Source: Streptomyces triticagri (lineage in GTDB: Bacteria; Actinomycetota; Actinomycetes; Streptomycetales; Streptomycetaceae). Taken from it: a stretch of 64,000 nucleotides of DNA. How positions within the stretch are numbered: position 1 is the stretch's first letter; every line of letters begins with the position of its first letter. The stretch lies in assembly GCF_003429565.1 (NCBI RefSeq), contig NZ_QUAK01000194.1, positions 62,001 to 126,000 on the forward strand, read 5' to 3'. This document shows, one piece after another, positions 44,466 to 53,137 of the stretch. Made by a program: the position numbers and the translations under genes. Under the pieces are notes generated by a model. It saw only the letters and a program-made list of their open reading frames with translations. It did not search any database and was not told the DNA's origin.

Positions 44466-46052
44466 GTGGACCAGTTGGCACTGCTGTTCGTGCTGTTGCT
44501 CGGGGCGGTGCTGAGTGTCCCGGTGGGGGAGCGCCTGAAGCTCCCGGCCCCGGTCCTGATGACCCTCGTCGGTATCGTCCTCGCCCTGATCCCGGCCGTG
44601 CCGAATGTCGAGGTACCGCCCGAGTACATCCTGCCGCTGGTCCTGCCCCCGCTGCTCTACGCGGCCGTGCAGCGCACCTCCTGGCGGCAGTTCGCCAGCA
44701 ACGTACGGCCGATCCTGCTGCTCGCGGTCGCCCTGGTCTTCGTCACCACCGCGGCCGTCGCGGCCGTCGCGCACGCGATCGTGCCGGGGCTTCCGATCGC
44801 GGCGGCGGTGGCGCTCGGCGCGCTCGTGGCGCCGCCCGACCCGGTGGCCGCGACCGCGGTGGCCGGTCAACTCGGCCTGCCCCGGCGCCTGGTGTCGATC
44901 CTCGAGGGCGAAGGCCTGTTCAACGACGTCACCGCGATCGTGCTCTACCACGTGGCGATCGCGGCGGCCGTCAGCGGCACCTTCTCGATCTCCGAGGCCG
45001 CACTCGAACTGGTCCTGTCCGCCGTCGTCGCGGTGGCCGTCGGCCTCGGGCTCGGCTGGGCCGCCAACCGGCTCATCGGACTGCTCGGCGACGCCACCCT
45101 GCAGGTGGGCCTCACGCTCCTGGTGCCCTTCGTGTCGTACGTGCTCGCCGAGGAGCTGCACGGCTCGGGCGTCCTCGCCGTCCTGACCACCGCGATGTTC
45201 CTCGCCGAGTACGCGGCCGACGCGGACGACGTGATGGGCCGCCTCGTCGGACGTACCTTCTGGGAGGTCGTCGACACCCTGGTCACCGGCATCGCCTTCG
45301 GCCTGATCGGCCTGGAGCTGCACAACGCCATGGACACCGCGTCGGGCCGCTGGGGCGAGCTGCTCGGCTGGTCCGGTGCCGTCGTCGCGGTGGTGGTCCT
45401 GGTACGGCTCGTCTGGCTGCTGCCGGCGTCCTGGCTGGCGAAGAAGCTGCACAAGGCGCGCAATGCCGAGGAGGAGATCCCGGTCAGCGTCCGCGAGACG
45501 GTCGTCATGTGGTGGTCCGGAATGCGCGGCGTGGCATCCGTGGCCCTGGTGCTCGCCATCCCGCTCACCACGGAGGACGGCGGTCCCTTCCCGAACCGCG
45601 ACGAGCTCATCTTCATCGCCTTCGGCGTGATCCTGGCGACGCTGGTGCTGCAGGGTCTCAGCCTGCCCTGGCTGGTGCGGAAGCTGGGCGTCGCCGCCGA
45701 CTCCGAGGCGGAGGCCGCGTACGAGAAGGATCTCGCCATCCGGGCCGCGAAGGCGGCGAAGTCCCGGCTCAAGGAGATCGAACAGGTCGAGGAGCTGCCG
45801 GACGAGGTCCTCGAGCAACTGCTGCGCAGGGCCTACGACATCGGGCTCAGGATCAGCCCGGACATGCCCGGCGACGAGCGGCGGGCCGCGCAGGAGGAGC
45901 GACTGAAGCGGATCAAGCGGGTCCGCCAGATCCAGGGCGAGATGATGTCCGCAGCCCGGCACGCGGTCCTCGACGCCCGCAACGAGCCGGGCGGCGACCC
46001 GGAGATCGTCGACCGGGTGCTGCGCCACCTCGACGTACGCAGCATGCGCTGA
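44466..46052 (+). CDS. Na+/H+ antiporter (CPA1/NhaP type)
   Basis: The 528-residue protein has about twelve membrane segments and the ion-binding motifs of monovalent cation:proton antiporters: ALVAPPDPVAATAV and EGLFNDVTAIVLY, plus WWSGMRGVASVALVLAIP near the end of the membrane part. A soluble C-terminal tail of ~110 residues, rich in charged residues, may regulate it. It would export Na+ and import H+. GTG start at 44466. A convergent hairpin follows. Confidence 0.92.
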   Translation: MDQLALLFVLLLGAVLSVPVGERLKLPAPVLMTLVGIVLALIPAVPNVEVPPEYILPLVLPPLLYAAVQRTSWRQFASNVRPILLLAVALVFVTTAAVAAVAHAIVPGLPIAAAVALGALVAPPDPVAATAVAGQLGLPRRLVSILEGEGLFNDVTAIVLYHVAIAAAVSGTFSISEAALELVLSAVVAVAVGLGLGWAANRLIGLLGDATLQVGLTLLVPFVSYVLAEELHGSGVLAVLTTAMFLAEYAADADDVMGRLVGRTFWEVVDTLVTGIAFGLIGLELHNAMDTASGRWGELLGWSGAVVAVVVLVRLVWLLPASWLAKKLHKARNAEEEIPVSVRETVVMWWSGMRGVASVALVLAIPLTTEDGGPFPNRDELIFIAFGVILATLVLQGLSLPWLVRKLGVAADSEAEAAYEKDLAIRAAKAAKSRLKEIEQVEELPDEVLEQLLRRAYDIGLRISPDMPGDERRAAQEERLKRIKRVRQIQGEMMSAARHAVLDARNEPGGDPEIVDRVLRHLDVRSMR

Positions 46053-46053
46053 G

Positions 46054-46075
46054 CCGCCGCCGGAGGGGGCGGCGG
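46054..46075. terminator. bidirectional hairpin terminator
   Basis: CCGCCGCC (46054-46061) pairs with GGCGGCGG (46068-46075) between the convergent antiporter and MscS-type genes, 1 base past both stop codons. Confidence 0.55.
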
Positions 46076-46076
46076 G

Positions 46077-47174
46077 TCAGCCCCGGCCGGTGCGTCCCAC
46101 GTCCCCGCCGGAGGGCGTCTCCTCCTCGTGGAAGCGGCTCGGCGGAGGCGCGGCCTCGGCCGTGGTCACCCGCGGCAGGGCGTACGGGTGCTCGTGGGCC
46201 AGCCAGGCAAGGAGCTGTTCGCGCACCGTCACCCGCACCGTCCAGATGTCGTCCGCGTCCTTCGCGGTGACGACCGCCCGTACCTCCATCGTGGTCGGTG
46301 TGGTGTCGGTGACCGCGATGCCCCAGTCCCGGCCGTCCCAGGCCTTGCAGTCGTGCAGGATCTCGCGGAGCTTCTCGCGCATCTGCGGCACCGGGGCGCT
46401 GTGGTCCAGCTGCAGAAAGACCGTGCCGGTCATCTGCGCGCCGCCGCGCGACCAGTTCTCGAACGGCTTGCTGGTGAAGTACGACACCGGCATGGTGATC
46501 CGCCGGTCGTCCCAGGTGCGCACCGTGAGGAAGGTCAGGGTGATCTCGTCGATGGTGCCCCATTCGCCGTCCACCACCACGGTGTCGCCGAGCCGCACCA
46601 TGTCGCCGAAGGCGATCTGGAATCCGGCGAAGAGATTGCCGAGTGTGGACTGCGCGGCGATGCCCGCGACGATGCCGACCAGACCGGCCGAGGCGAGCAT
46701 CGAGGTGCCGACGGTGCGCATCGCGGGGAAGGTGAGCAGCATCGAGGCCACCGCGACCGTGCCCACCACGGCGGTCACCACCCGCTGGATCAGGGTGACC
46801 TGGGTCCGCACCCGGCGCACCCGGGCCGGATCGCGGCTGGTGGCCGCGTAGCGCGCGTAGGCGGACTCCACCACGGCGGTCGCGATCCGCACCACGAGCC
46901 AGGCGGCGGAGGCGATCAGGACGAGGGTGAGGAGCCGGCCGACGGCGACCTCCTGCTCGTCGAACCACTTCGTCTGCCGATACGTCCCTCTGAGCAGGGA
47001 CGTGATCAGCAGGACCTGCAACGGCACGCGGCAGCGGCGCAGCAGGCTCCACAGCGGGGTCTCCTGGTGCCGCTCGGCGGTGCGGCGGAGCAGCCGGTCC
47101 ACCAGCAATCCGATGACCAGGGTGAGCAGGACCGAGCCACCGACGACGAACAGGGGGCGCAGTACGTTCTCCAT
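46077..47174 (-). CDS. MscS-type mechanosensitive channel
   Basis: The 365-residue protein has several N-terminal membrane segments and the MscS core: the pore-lining helix GTSMLASAGLVGIVAGIAAQ leading to STLGNLFAGFQIAF, followed by the beta domain (MVRLGDTVVVDGEWGTIDEI). These channels open on membrane tension to release solutes during osmotic downshock. The start is the ATG at 47174. The tail is hydrophilic and Pro/Glu-rich. Confidence 0.9.
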   Translation of the reverse strand: MENVLRPLFVVGGSVLLTLVIGLLVDRLLRRTAERHQETPLWSLLRRCRVPLQVLLITSLLRGTYRQTKWFDEQEVAVGRLLTLVLIASAAWLVVRIATAVVESAYARYAATSRDPARVRRVRTQVTLIQRVVTAVVGTVAVASMLLTFPAMRTVGTSMLASAGLVGIVAGIAAQSTLGNLFAGFQIAFGDMVRLGDTVVVDGEWGTIDEITLTFLTVRTWDDRRITMPVSYFTSKPFENWSRGGAQMTGTVFLQLDHSAPVPQMREKLREILHDCKAWDGRDWGIAVTDTTPTTMEVRAVVTAKDADDIWTVRVTVREQLLAWLAHEHPYALPRVTTAEAAPPPSRFHEEETPSGGDVGRTGRG

Positions 47175-47273
47175 GCGCCCGACCGTACTTGGCCCGGAGC
47201 GTCCTGCCAGGAGGGGGTGTCGGGACGAACTCCCGGACCCTCACAGGAGTCCCGCGCCTGGCACGATGGACCC

Positions 47274-47843
47274 ATGAACATCATCCTTTTCCACTCGTCC
47301 CGCGGCCTCGGCCCCGCCGTGCACGCGGCGGCCGACCGGTTGCGGGCCGCGGGGCACGAGGTGCACGTGCCGGATCTGTACGAAGGACGGACCGCGGAGA
47401 CCGTCGAGGAGGGGATGCGGATCAAGGACGAGATCGGCACCGACGAACTGCTCCGGCGCGCGGTCGCGGCCGCGGCACCGCACTCGAACGACGGGCTCGT
47501 CTACGCCGGGTTCTCTCTCGGCGGTTCGCTCGCCCAGAATCTGGCGCTCGCCGACGACAAGGCCCGCGGGCTGCTCCTGCTGCACGGCACCTCCGACATC
47601 GCCGACGACGCCTCGGTCGACGAGCTGCCCGTACAGCTGCATGTCGCCGATCCGGACCCCTTCGAGCCGGACGACTGGCTGAATGCCTGGTACCTGCGCA
47701 TGGGGCGGGCCGGCGCGGACGTGGAGGTCTACCGCTACCGCGGGGCCGGCCACCTCTACACCCACCCCGAACTCTCCGACTACGACGCGGAGGCGGCCGA
47801 GGAGACGTGGAAGCTGGCGCTCGGGTTCCTGGGCTCCCTGTAG
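47274..47843 (+). CDS. dienelactone hydrolase-like protein
   Basis: The 189-residue alpha/beta-hydrolase begins with IILFHSSRGLGPAVHAAADR and has VHVPDLYEG, while the nucleophile elbow reads YAGFSLGGSLAQN: Ser in GFSLGG rather than Cys. GHLYTHPELSDY holds the catalytic His. The natural substrate is unknown. The ATG at 47274 lies after CAGGAGTCCC, 26 bases upstream, and is the best start. It is convergent with the kinase gene. Confidence 0.85.
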   Translation: MNIILFHSSRGLGPAVHAAADRLRAAGHEVHVPDLYEGRTAETVEEGMRIKDEIGTDELLRRAVAAAAPHSNDGLVYAGFSLGGSLAQNLALADDKARGLLLLHGTSDIADDASVDELPVQLHVADPDPFEPDDWLNAWYLRMGRAGADVEVYRYRGAGHLYTHPELSDYDAEAAEETWKLALGFLGSL

Positions 47844-47861
47844 GGGGTTGTCATGGGGACA

Positions 47862-49478
47862 CTACTGGCGTGAGCAGGTCCCTGACGGGTTCCCCGCGGG
47901 CGGCCGGCACAGCAGGTCGAAGTCGTCCTTGTCGTCGCTCAGATAGCGGCCGACACAGGTGTTGGGGCTGGTCCTGCCGTGCTCGGCGCAGTAGCGAAGG
48001 GCGGCCCTTCCGTCGGTGAACGGCCCCGGGGCGTAGATCACCCAGTACCCCGGCCGCAGCGAGGCGTAGTTGTCGCTGCGGACGTACAGGGCGTCCGGCA
48101 CGTCCTTGCGTACTGCGGCGAGGCGCCGGTCACGGGCCGCGGTGCCCGAGGACACGGACTCCGAGAAGAGTTGGGCGATCCAGGCGCCGGAGGCGGGCGG
48201 TCGTTCGGACGGCGTCGGCGTCGGCTCGGGGCGGCTGGTCGAGGTCTCCGGGGTCGGTTTCTCGGGGGACTTGGACTCCGGGCTCGGTTTCTTCGAGGCG
48301 CTCGGGTCCTTCGAGGCGGTGGCGTCCGGGTCCCGGTCGCCGGTCGGCCCGCCGGAGCCGCCCACGTCGTTCTTGTCGCCGCCCGTGTCGCGCAGTACGA
48401 ACACCAGGGCGGTGGCCGCCACCATCGCGACGGCGACCGCGAGCACCGCCACGATCACCGGCGACCGGCTCCGGCGCGGGGTCACTTGAGGCACGGGAGA
48501 CTGCGCGGGGTACGGCGTGCCGGGGTGCGGGCTGTCGAGCTGGGTCGGGGGCGGCGGCGCGGGCGCCGGGTACCGCGGGCCCGGCGGGGGCAGCAGGCCG
48601 GTCCTGGTGGGCTCCGACCAGGTGGGCGCGACGCCCGACTCGGCCTCGGCGAGCAGCCCGTCGAGCCGCGCGGCGTCCGGGCGCGCGGCCGGGTCCCGTA
48701 CCAGCAGCGCCTGCAGTACGGGCGCGAGCGGGCCCGAGCGCACCGGCGGCGGTACGGGCTCGTCGAGCACCGCCGCGAGGGTCGCGAGCGGGGTGCCGCG
48801 GCGCAGCGGACTGTGGCCCTCCACCGCGACGTAGAGGACCAGGCCGAGTGACCACAGGTCCGAGGCCGGGTCGTTGTCGACGCCGCGGATCCGCTCCGGC
48901 GCGATGAACTCGGGGGAGCCGATGAGGTCGCCGGTCGCCGTCAGGGAGGTGGAGCCCTGCAGCGCGGCGATGCCGAAGTCGGTGAGGACCGCGCTGCCGT
49001 CCGCCCTGAGCATCACGTTCGCCGGCTTCACGTCCCGGTGCTGGATGCCTGCGGCATGCGCTGCGCGCAGCGCGGCGAGCACCTGGCGGCCGGTCCTTGC
49101 CGCCTCCTGAGAAGTCAACGGGCCCTGGTCCAGGCGGTCCTGGAGCGTGTCGCCCGGCAGCAGCTCCATCACCAGCCAAGGGTGCGGATCCTCGGCGGTG
49201 TCGACGATCTGGTGGATCGTGACCACGTGCGGGTGGCTGATCCGGGCCAGGGCGCGCGCCTCGCGCAGTACCCGCTCCCGCAGCGTCGCCCCGGACTCGG
49301 CCGCCGCCGGATCGGGCGGCCTGACCTCCTTGAGGGCGACCTCACGGTGCAGCACCGTGTCCAGGGCCCGCCACACCGTGCCCATACCGCCGCTGCCGAG
49401 CCGTTCGATCAGCTCGAAGCGGCCGCCGTCGACCAGTCTCCGGCCGCCTGCTGCTCCGGCGCCCCCGTTGCCGTTCAC
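47862..49478 (-). CDS. transmembrane Ser/Thr protein kinase
   Basis: The 538-residue kinase has an N-terminal catalytic domain with all key motifs: ERLGSGGMGTVWRA (P-loop), VALKEV (Lys), HRDVKPANVML (catalytic loop) and TDFGIAALQ (DFG). After a Pro-rich linker comes one membrane segment (about residues 342-362, VIVAVLAVAVAMVAATALVF) and an outer tail rich in Ser/Pro/Lys that ends in a SPOR-like domain of ~100 residues (YVRSDNYASLRPGYWVIYAP). It probably senses a wall ligand. GTG at 49478. It is next to phoD but divergent in role; no link is shown. Confidence 0.92.
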   Translation of the reverse strand: MNGNGGAGAAGGRRLVDGGRFELIERLGSGGMGTVWRALDTVLHREVALKEVRPPDPAAAESGATLRERVLREARALARISHPHVVTIHQIVDTAEDPHPWLVMELLPGDTLQDRLDQGPLTSQEAARTGRQVLAALRAAHAAGIQHRDVKPANVMLRADGSAVLTDFGIAALQGSTSLTATGDLIGSPEFIAPERIRGVDNDPASDLWSLGLVLYVAVEGHSPLRRGTPLATLAAVLDEPVPPPVRSGPLAPVLQALLVRDPAARPDAARLDGLLAEAESGVAPTWSEPTRTGLLPPPGPRYPAPAPPPPTQLDSPHPGTPYPAQSPVPQVTPRRSRSPVIVAVLAVAVAMVAATALVFVLRDTGGDKNDVGGSGGPTGDRDPDATASKDPSASKKPSPESKSPEKPTPETSTSRPEPTPTPSERPPASGAWIAQLFSESVSSGTAARDRRLAAVRKDVPDALYVRSDNYASLRPGYWVIYAPGPFTDGRAALRYCAEHGRTSPNTCVGRYLSDDKDDFDLLCRPPAGNPSGTCSRQ

Positions 49479-49510
49479 TCTGCCCCGCCTCGCGATGTCG
49501 CAGTGCTGCG

Positions 49511-49538
49511 CCCCGGCCGGACAGCTGCCCGGCCGGGG
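49511..49538 (-). terminator. hairpin downstream of phoD
   Basis: CCCCGGCCGG (49511-49520) pairs perfectly with CCGGCCGGGG (49529-49538) around an 8-base loop. It lies between the phoD stop and the kinase start on the minus strand, so it probably terminates phoD transcripts. Confidence 0.6.
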
Positions 49539-49569
49539 CCCGGAGTCGCCTCCGGCTTACGCTCGCGAG

Positions 49570-51207
49570 TCAGCCTACGGGCTGCTCCACGCGCTCCACA
49601 CGCTGTGTGCCGGTGAGAGTGCGGTACGAGCGCGACCACGCCGAACTCGCCCCTGGATCGGCCTTGTCGGACACCGCGAAGTAATCCATCTGCGTGCGCT
49701 CCGCGGTGACGTCGAGGACGCCGTAGCCGTGTGCGTCCATGTCGAGCCACTTCACATGGCGGTTGGCGGCCTTGATCGCGGCCACCGCGACGGGGGAGAG
49801 GCTGCCCGGGGCGACGTGCAGGATGTCGTCCAGATTGTCCGAGGTCACCGAGGTCACCACGAACTCCGTGGCCGCGGAGTCCGACAGGGGATACGTGGCG
49901 GCCTTCACCGGCACGTCGTTGGCCCACGCCATGTGGATGTCGCCGGTGAGGAAGACGGTGTCCTTGATGGCGTGGTCGGTGAGGTGTGCGAGCAGCTCGC
50001 GGCGGTCGTCCGTGTAGCCGTCCCACTGGTCGACGTTGATCGCCAGACCGCCCTTGGGCAGCCCGAGCAACTCGCCGATCGGGCCGAGCAGATGGGCCGG
50101 CACCGAACCGAACGCCACCGGCGAGATCATCACCGAGGTGCCCACCAGCTTCCAGCGCGCCTCGGACTTGGCCAGGCCCTGCTTGAGCCAGTCCAGTTGG
50201 GCGCGGCCGGTCAGTGTGCGGTCCGGGTCGTCCACGTCGCCGTTGCCGATGCTGCTCTGTTCGGAGCGGAAGGAGCGCAGGTCGAGCAGGTGCAGATCGG
50301 CCAGAGTGCCGTAGCGGATCCTGCGGTACACGGTGCCCTCGGTGGCGGGCCGGACCGGCATCCACTCGAAGTAGGCCTGTTTCGCCGCCTCCCGGCGGGC
50401 CGCCCAGTCGCCCTCATCGCCGGGGGTGTGGTTCTCGGCGCCGCCCGACCAGGCGTCGTTGGCGAACTCGTGGTCGTCCCAGATCGCGATCACCGGGTGG
50501 CGGGCGTGCAGGGCCTGCAGATCGGTGTCCGTCTTGTAATTGCCGTGCCGGGTGCGGTAGTCGGCGAGGCTGACGATCTCGTGCTTCGGCTCGTGCGCGC
50601 GGACCGTGTACTCGGCCGCCGGATACTCGCCGTTGCGGTACTCGTAGATGTAGTCACCGAGGTGCAGAACCGCGTCCAGATCGCCGCGCGCGGCGAGATG
50701 ACGGTACGCGGAGAAGTAGCCGGACTCCCAGTTGGCGCAGGACACCACGCCGAAGCGGACGCCCGGGGCCGCGGCCTCGAGTCCGGGTGTGGTCCGGGTG
50801 CGGCCCACTGCGGAGACGACGCCGTCCGCGGTGAAGCGGAAGTGGTAGTCGCTCGCCGGGCGCAGACCGCGCACATCCGCCTTGACGGTGTGGTCGGTCG
50901 CCGCCTTCGCGACCGTACTGCCGCTGGTCACCACGCGGTTGAACGCGGCGTCCTCCGCGACCTCCCAGGTCACCTTCACATCGGACCCCTTGCCCGAGCC
51001 CGGCACCGCGTCCGGGGTGGGGGTGACACGGGTCCACAGGAGCACCCCGTCGGGCAGCGGATCGCCGGAGGCGACCCCGTGCAGGAACGCGGGTCCTGCG
51101 TCGGCGGCCCGGGCGAGCGGGGCGGCGACGAGCGGGATCGCCGCGGCGGCGGTGGCGGCCTTGAGGGCCGTACGGCGGCTGGGAGTTGAGAAGTCTCGAC
51201 TGGTCAC
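49570..51207 (-). CDS. phoD: PhoD-type alkaline phosphatase
   Basis: PhoD is an exported phosphodiesterase/phosphatase. The 545-residue protein has a twin-arginine signal (SRRTALKAATAAAAIPLVAA) and the PhoD motifs: GVASGDPLPDGVLLWTRV, HLGDYIYEYR, RHGNYKTDTDLQ, IWDDHEFANDAW and FLTGDIHMAWAND, which hold the metal ligands. It is normally under phosphate control (PhoP), but I see no clear PHO box because the space upstream is only 11 bases before the prophage HTH gene. GTG start at 51207. Confidence 0.93.
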   Translation of the reverse strand: MTSRDFSTPSRRTALKAATAAAAIPLVAAPLARAADAGPAFLHGVASGDPLPDGVLLWTRVTPTPDAVPGSGKGSDVKVTWEVAEDAAFNRVVTSGSTVAKAATDHTVKADVRGLRPASDYHFRFTADGVVSAVGRTRTTPGLEAAAPGVRFGVVSCANWESGYFSAYRHLAARGDLDAVLHLGDYIYEYRNGEYPAAEYTVRAHEPKHEIVSLADYRTRHGNYKTDTDLQALHARHPVIAIWDDHEFANDAWSGGAENHTPGDEGDWAARREAAKQAYFEWMPVRPATEGTVYRRIRYGTLADLHLLDLRSFRSEQSSIGNGDVDDPDRTLTGRAQLDWLKQGLAKSEARWKLVGTSVMISPVAFGSVPAHLLGPIGELLGLPKGGLAINVDQWDGYTDDRRELLAHLTDHAIKDTVFLTGDIHMAWANDVPVKAATYPLSDSAATEFVVTSVTSDNLDDILHVAPGSLSPVAVAAIKAANRHVKWLDMDAHGYGVLDVTAERTQMDYFAVSDKADPGASSAWSRSYRTLTGTQRVERVEQPVG

Positions 51208-51218
51208 GGGCGGTCATA

Positions 51219-51533
51219 TTACTTACGGGTAACGCCGATCAAGCCCTGACCTGCGGTTTCTTCAAGGCGCTTTCGCACTCCGTCCGGGTCGATCTCGTCG
51301 AGCCATTCGCCGGCGCCGTCCACCATGCGGCCAGGCTCCACGCCGAACAATTCGGCCAGGGCGTAGGCCTCGTCCAGGTTGAAGCGGACCCGGCCTCCCA
51401 GCTTCTGGGCCATGGCGTCACGGCTGATCCCCATGTAGGCGCCCATCTCCGCCTGACTGCACTTGCCGGCCTTCGCGGCCATCTTCACCGAGAGCGCGAA
51501 TCGGGCCGCTCCCCGCTGCCGAGTTGTTGTCAT
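51219..51533 (-). CDS. phage repressor-like helix-turn-helix protein
   Basis: The 104-residue protein has a Cro/C1-type helix-turn-helix (SQAEMGAYMGISRDAMAQKLGG at residues ~27-48) and a small helical C-terminal part. It is divergent from the early genes and likely controls the lysogenic switch. TAGGAT on the minus strand (51540-51545) ends six bases before its ATG, suggesting a leaderless transcript. A role in regulating phoD cannot be excluded but seems less likely. Confidence 0.75.
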   Translation of the reverse strand: MTTTRQRGAARFALSVKMAAKAGKCSQAEMGAYMGISRDAMAQKLGGRVRFNLDEAYALAELFGVEPGRMVDGAGEWLDEIDPDGVRKRLEETAGQGLIGVTRK

Positions 51534-51539
51534 ACGAGC

Positions 51540-51617
51540 ATCCTAGCGGCTTCGTCTATATCTGTATGGCCGTCAGCATAGCGCATGTGTAGCTCAGCTC
51601 CATACTCGTGTTAGCGT
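51540..51617. promoter_or_regulatory. divergent leaderless promoters of the prophage switch
   Basis: TAGGAT (minus, 51540-51545) faces the repressor-like gene with a 6-base gap to its ATG, and TAGCGT (plus, 51612-51617) faces the small early ORF with a 7-base gap to its ATG. The 66 bases between are unusually AT-rich for this window (TCTATATCTGTATGG) and could hold operators, although I cannot define a repeated half-site. Confidence 0.5.
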
Positions 51618-51624
51618 TTCGGCC

Positions 51625-51729
51625 ATGCCCAGTTCACAGCTGCGGCGCCCCCTGGCGGCGCCTGCCCTCACGCTCCCGAGCGCCTTCACCTGGCGTGCCG
51701 GATCTGCAGCGCTGGGTGATGTCCGGTGA
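51625..51729 (+). CDS. small early leader ORF
   Basis: This 34-residue ORF (ATG at 51625, seven bases after a -10 hexamer) ends in TGA that overlaps the GTG of the next gene by four bases. Its peptide is Ala/Pro/Leu-rich with no known domain. It may work as a translational coupler for the initiator gene or may simply be the true beginning of the transcript; coding use is not proven. Confidence 0.5.
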   Translation: MPSSQLRRPLAAPALTLPSAFTWRAGSAALGDVR

Positions 51730-52877
51730 GTGGGGTGAATCCCGAGTCGTCGTACCGGGCCGAGTGGCAGCGCCGGATGCGCGCCGAGTGCCTGCACTTC
51801 GTCGACCGCGCCCGGAAGACCCGCAAGCCGGCCGCGCACCGCAAGGCGATCGCGGATGTCTTCGGTGTCGCCCTGTGGTGTTCCACCTACGCCAACCCCG
51901 ACGGCACCCGTGCGTTCCCGGAGGTCGCGACGCTCGCCGCCCTGACCGGCATGAGCGAGGAGCGCACCCGCAACTGCCTCAAGGTCGCACTGCTCGCCGG
52001 CGCGATGTCCCGGAAGCGGCGCAAGTACACCAGCAGCGAGTACCGCCTGGACGCCGTGGTCGGACCCGTCGGGGCCTTGCCGGTCGAGCGGCACCTGCAC
52101 CTGGTCACCGAGACCCGCAGCAAGGACCGTCACCTGAAGCAGAAGGCCCTCGACGCTGAGCAGGCCGCGCACGAGCGCGCCGCCCAGGACATCGAGAACC
52201 GCGTGCGCGCACGCACTTCTGAACCCCAGGAACCCGTGCCCGCACGCGACTCTGACGAGTCAGAAACCCGTGCGCGTCGGGGTTCCTCGATTCCAGAAAC
52301 CCGTGCGCGCACGCCCCAGAAACCCGTGCGCGCACGCATCGAGAAACCCGTGCGCGCCGGGGGGGTACAGATACCGGATACAGGTCCCCCTACAGATCTG
52401 GGGGGCGAGACGGTCTTTCAGCCTGAGGTGAGTAGGGGCGCGGCCCCCGCGAACGACGAGATCCCCGCCAACCCGGACGACGTGGTGCGCGAGATCGCAG
52501 CCATCGACGTGTGGCTGGCCGAGCACCAGTGCAGTGGCGGCTGCGCGGACGACGCCGCGGTCTACCGCCGCCGGTACGTCCTCGAACGCACCCTGCACGC
52601 GCTACGCCCGCACCGGCGCGGCCGAGCCAGTGAGCAGCACGCGGTAGCGCTCCTCGCAGCCGTCCCGCCAGCCCGCGCTCCAGAGACCGACCGGGAACGT
52701 GCCCGCACGCTCGCGGAGGACGCCGTACGCACCCACGCCGTGGAGCTGCGCGACCACCGCCGCCACTGCCGCACCTGCTGGACCCAGCAGACCTGCCCGG
52801 AGGCCTCCGTCATCGAAGCCGACCGCAACGCCGCCGCGCACCGCGCCATGGATGCAGCCCGAAAGGAAACCGCATGA
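51726..52877 (+). CDS. putative phage replication initiator with intragenic iterons
   Basis: The 383-residue protein has an N-terminal winged-helix-like region (FPEVATLAALTGMSEERTRN, LLAGAMSRKRRKYTSSEYRL, residues ~60-110) and a helical C-terminal part with Cys/His (HRRHCRTCWTQQTC). Between them is a low-complexity linker (residues ~155-215) whose DNA is six direct repeats. This layout recalls the lambda O gene, where the origin lies inside the initiator gene. The GTG overlaps the leader ORF stop. Replication initiation is inferred; a transcription role is the alternative. Confidence 0.6.
   Translation: MSGVNPESSYRAEWQRRMRAECLHFVDRARKTRKPAAHRKAIADVFGVALWCSTYANPDGTRAFPEVATLAALTGMSEERTRNCLKVALLAGAMSRKRRKYTSSEYRLDAVVGPVGALPVERHLHLVTETRSKDRHLKQKALDAEQAAHERAAQDIENRVRARTSEPQEPVPARDSDESETRARRGSSIPETRARTPQKPVRARIEKPVRAGGVQIPDTGPPTDLGGETVFQPEVSRGAAPANDEIPANPDDVVREIAAIDVWLAEHQCSGGCADDAAVYRRRYVLERTLHALRPHRRGRASEQHAVALLAAVPPARAPETDRERARTLAEDAVRTHAVELRDHRRHCRTCWTQQTCPEASVIEADRNAAAHRAMDAARKETA
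52194..52360 (+). repeat. six iteron-like direct repeats, candidate replication origin
   Basis: Copies related to CAGAAACCCGTGCGCGCACG lie at 52194-52214, 52228-52247, 52261-52280, 52294-52314, 52317-52337 and 52341-52360. Start-to-start spacing is 34, 33, 33, 23 and 24, that is, differing by about one helical turn. The core holds a GTGCGCGCAC palindrome. Copies 3 and 4 are read as ETRAR, copies 1, 2, 5 and 6 as xVRAR, a different frame, so the DNA rather than the peptide is conserved. Confidence 0.8.
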
Positions 52878-53137
52878 CCTTCCCCATCCCCGAAGACAAG
52901 ATCGGTGCCCTGCCCGCCGATCCCGGCCCGGGTGAGCACCTGTGGACCGTGATCGTCATGCACCGCGTCAGCGACGAGACGATCCGCGCCTTCAACCGCG
53001 CCGAAAAGGCGCCCTCGGGCCTCTTCGATGGCGACAGCCTCATGAGCATCCAAGGTCCCGGCTGCTACAAGTGCGAGCAGCCGTACGACCGATCGATGGC
53101 GATCCGCCCGTGCACCGGAACGCTGGATCTTCAGTGA
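52874..53137 (+). CDS. small phage protein, unknown
   Basis: An 87-residue protein starting at the ATG that overlaps the stop of the initiator gene (ATGA). Its C-terminal half contains GPGCYKCEQPYD and a further Cys (RPCTGT), so it could bind a metal. The N-terminal half resembles a small beta-alpha domain. No family is recognised. It heads a chain of early genes with four-base overlaps. Confidence 0.7.
   Translation: MTFPIPEDKIGALPADPGPGEHLWTVIVMHRVSDETIRAFNRAEKAPSGLFDGDSLMSIQGPGCYKCEQPYDRSMAIRPCTGTLDLQ

Noticed and set aside
52194..52360. CRISPR array
   Set aside because: Repeats are degenerate, spacers are only 2-14 bases, and the region is within an open gene.
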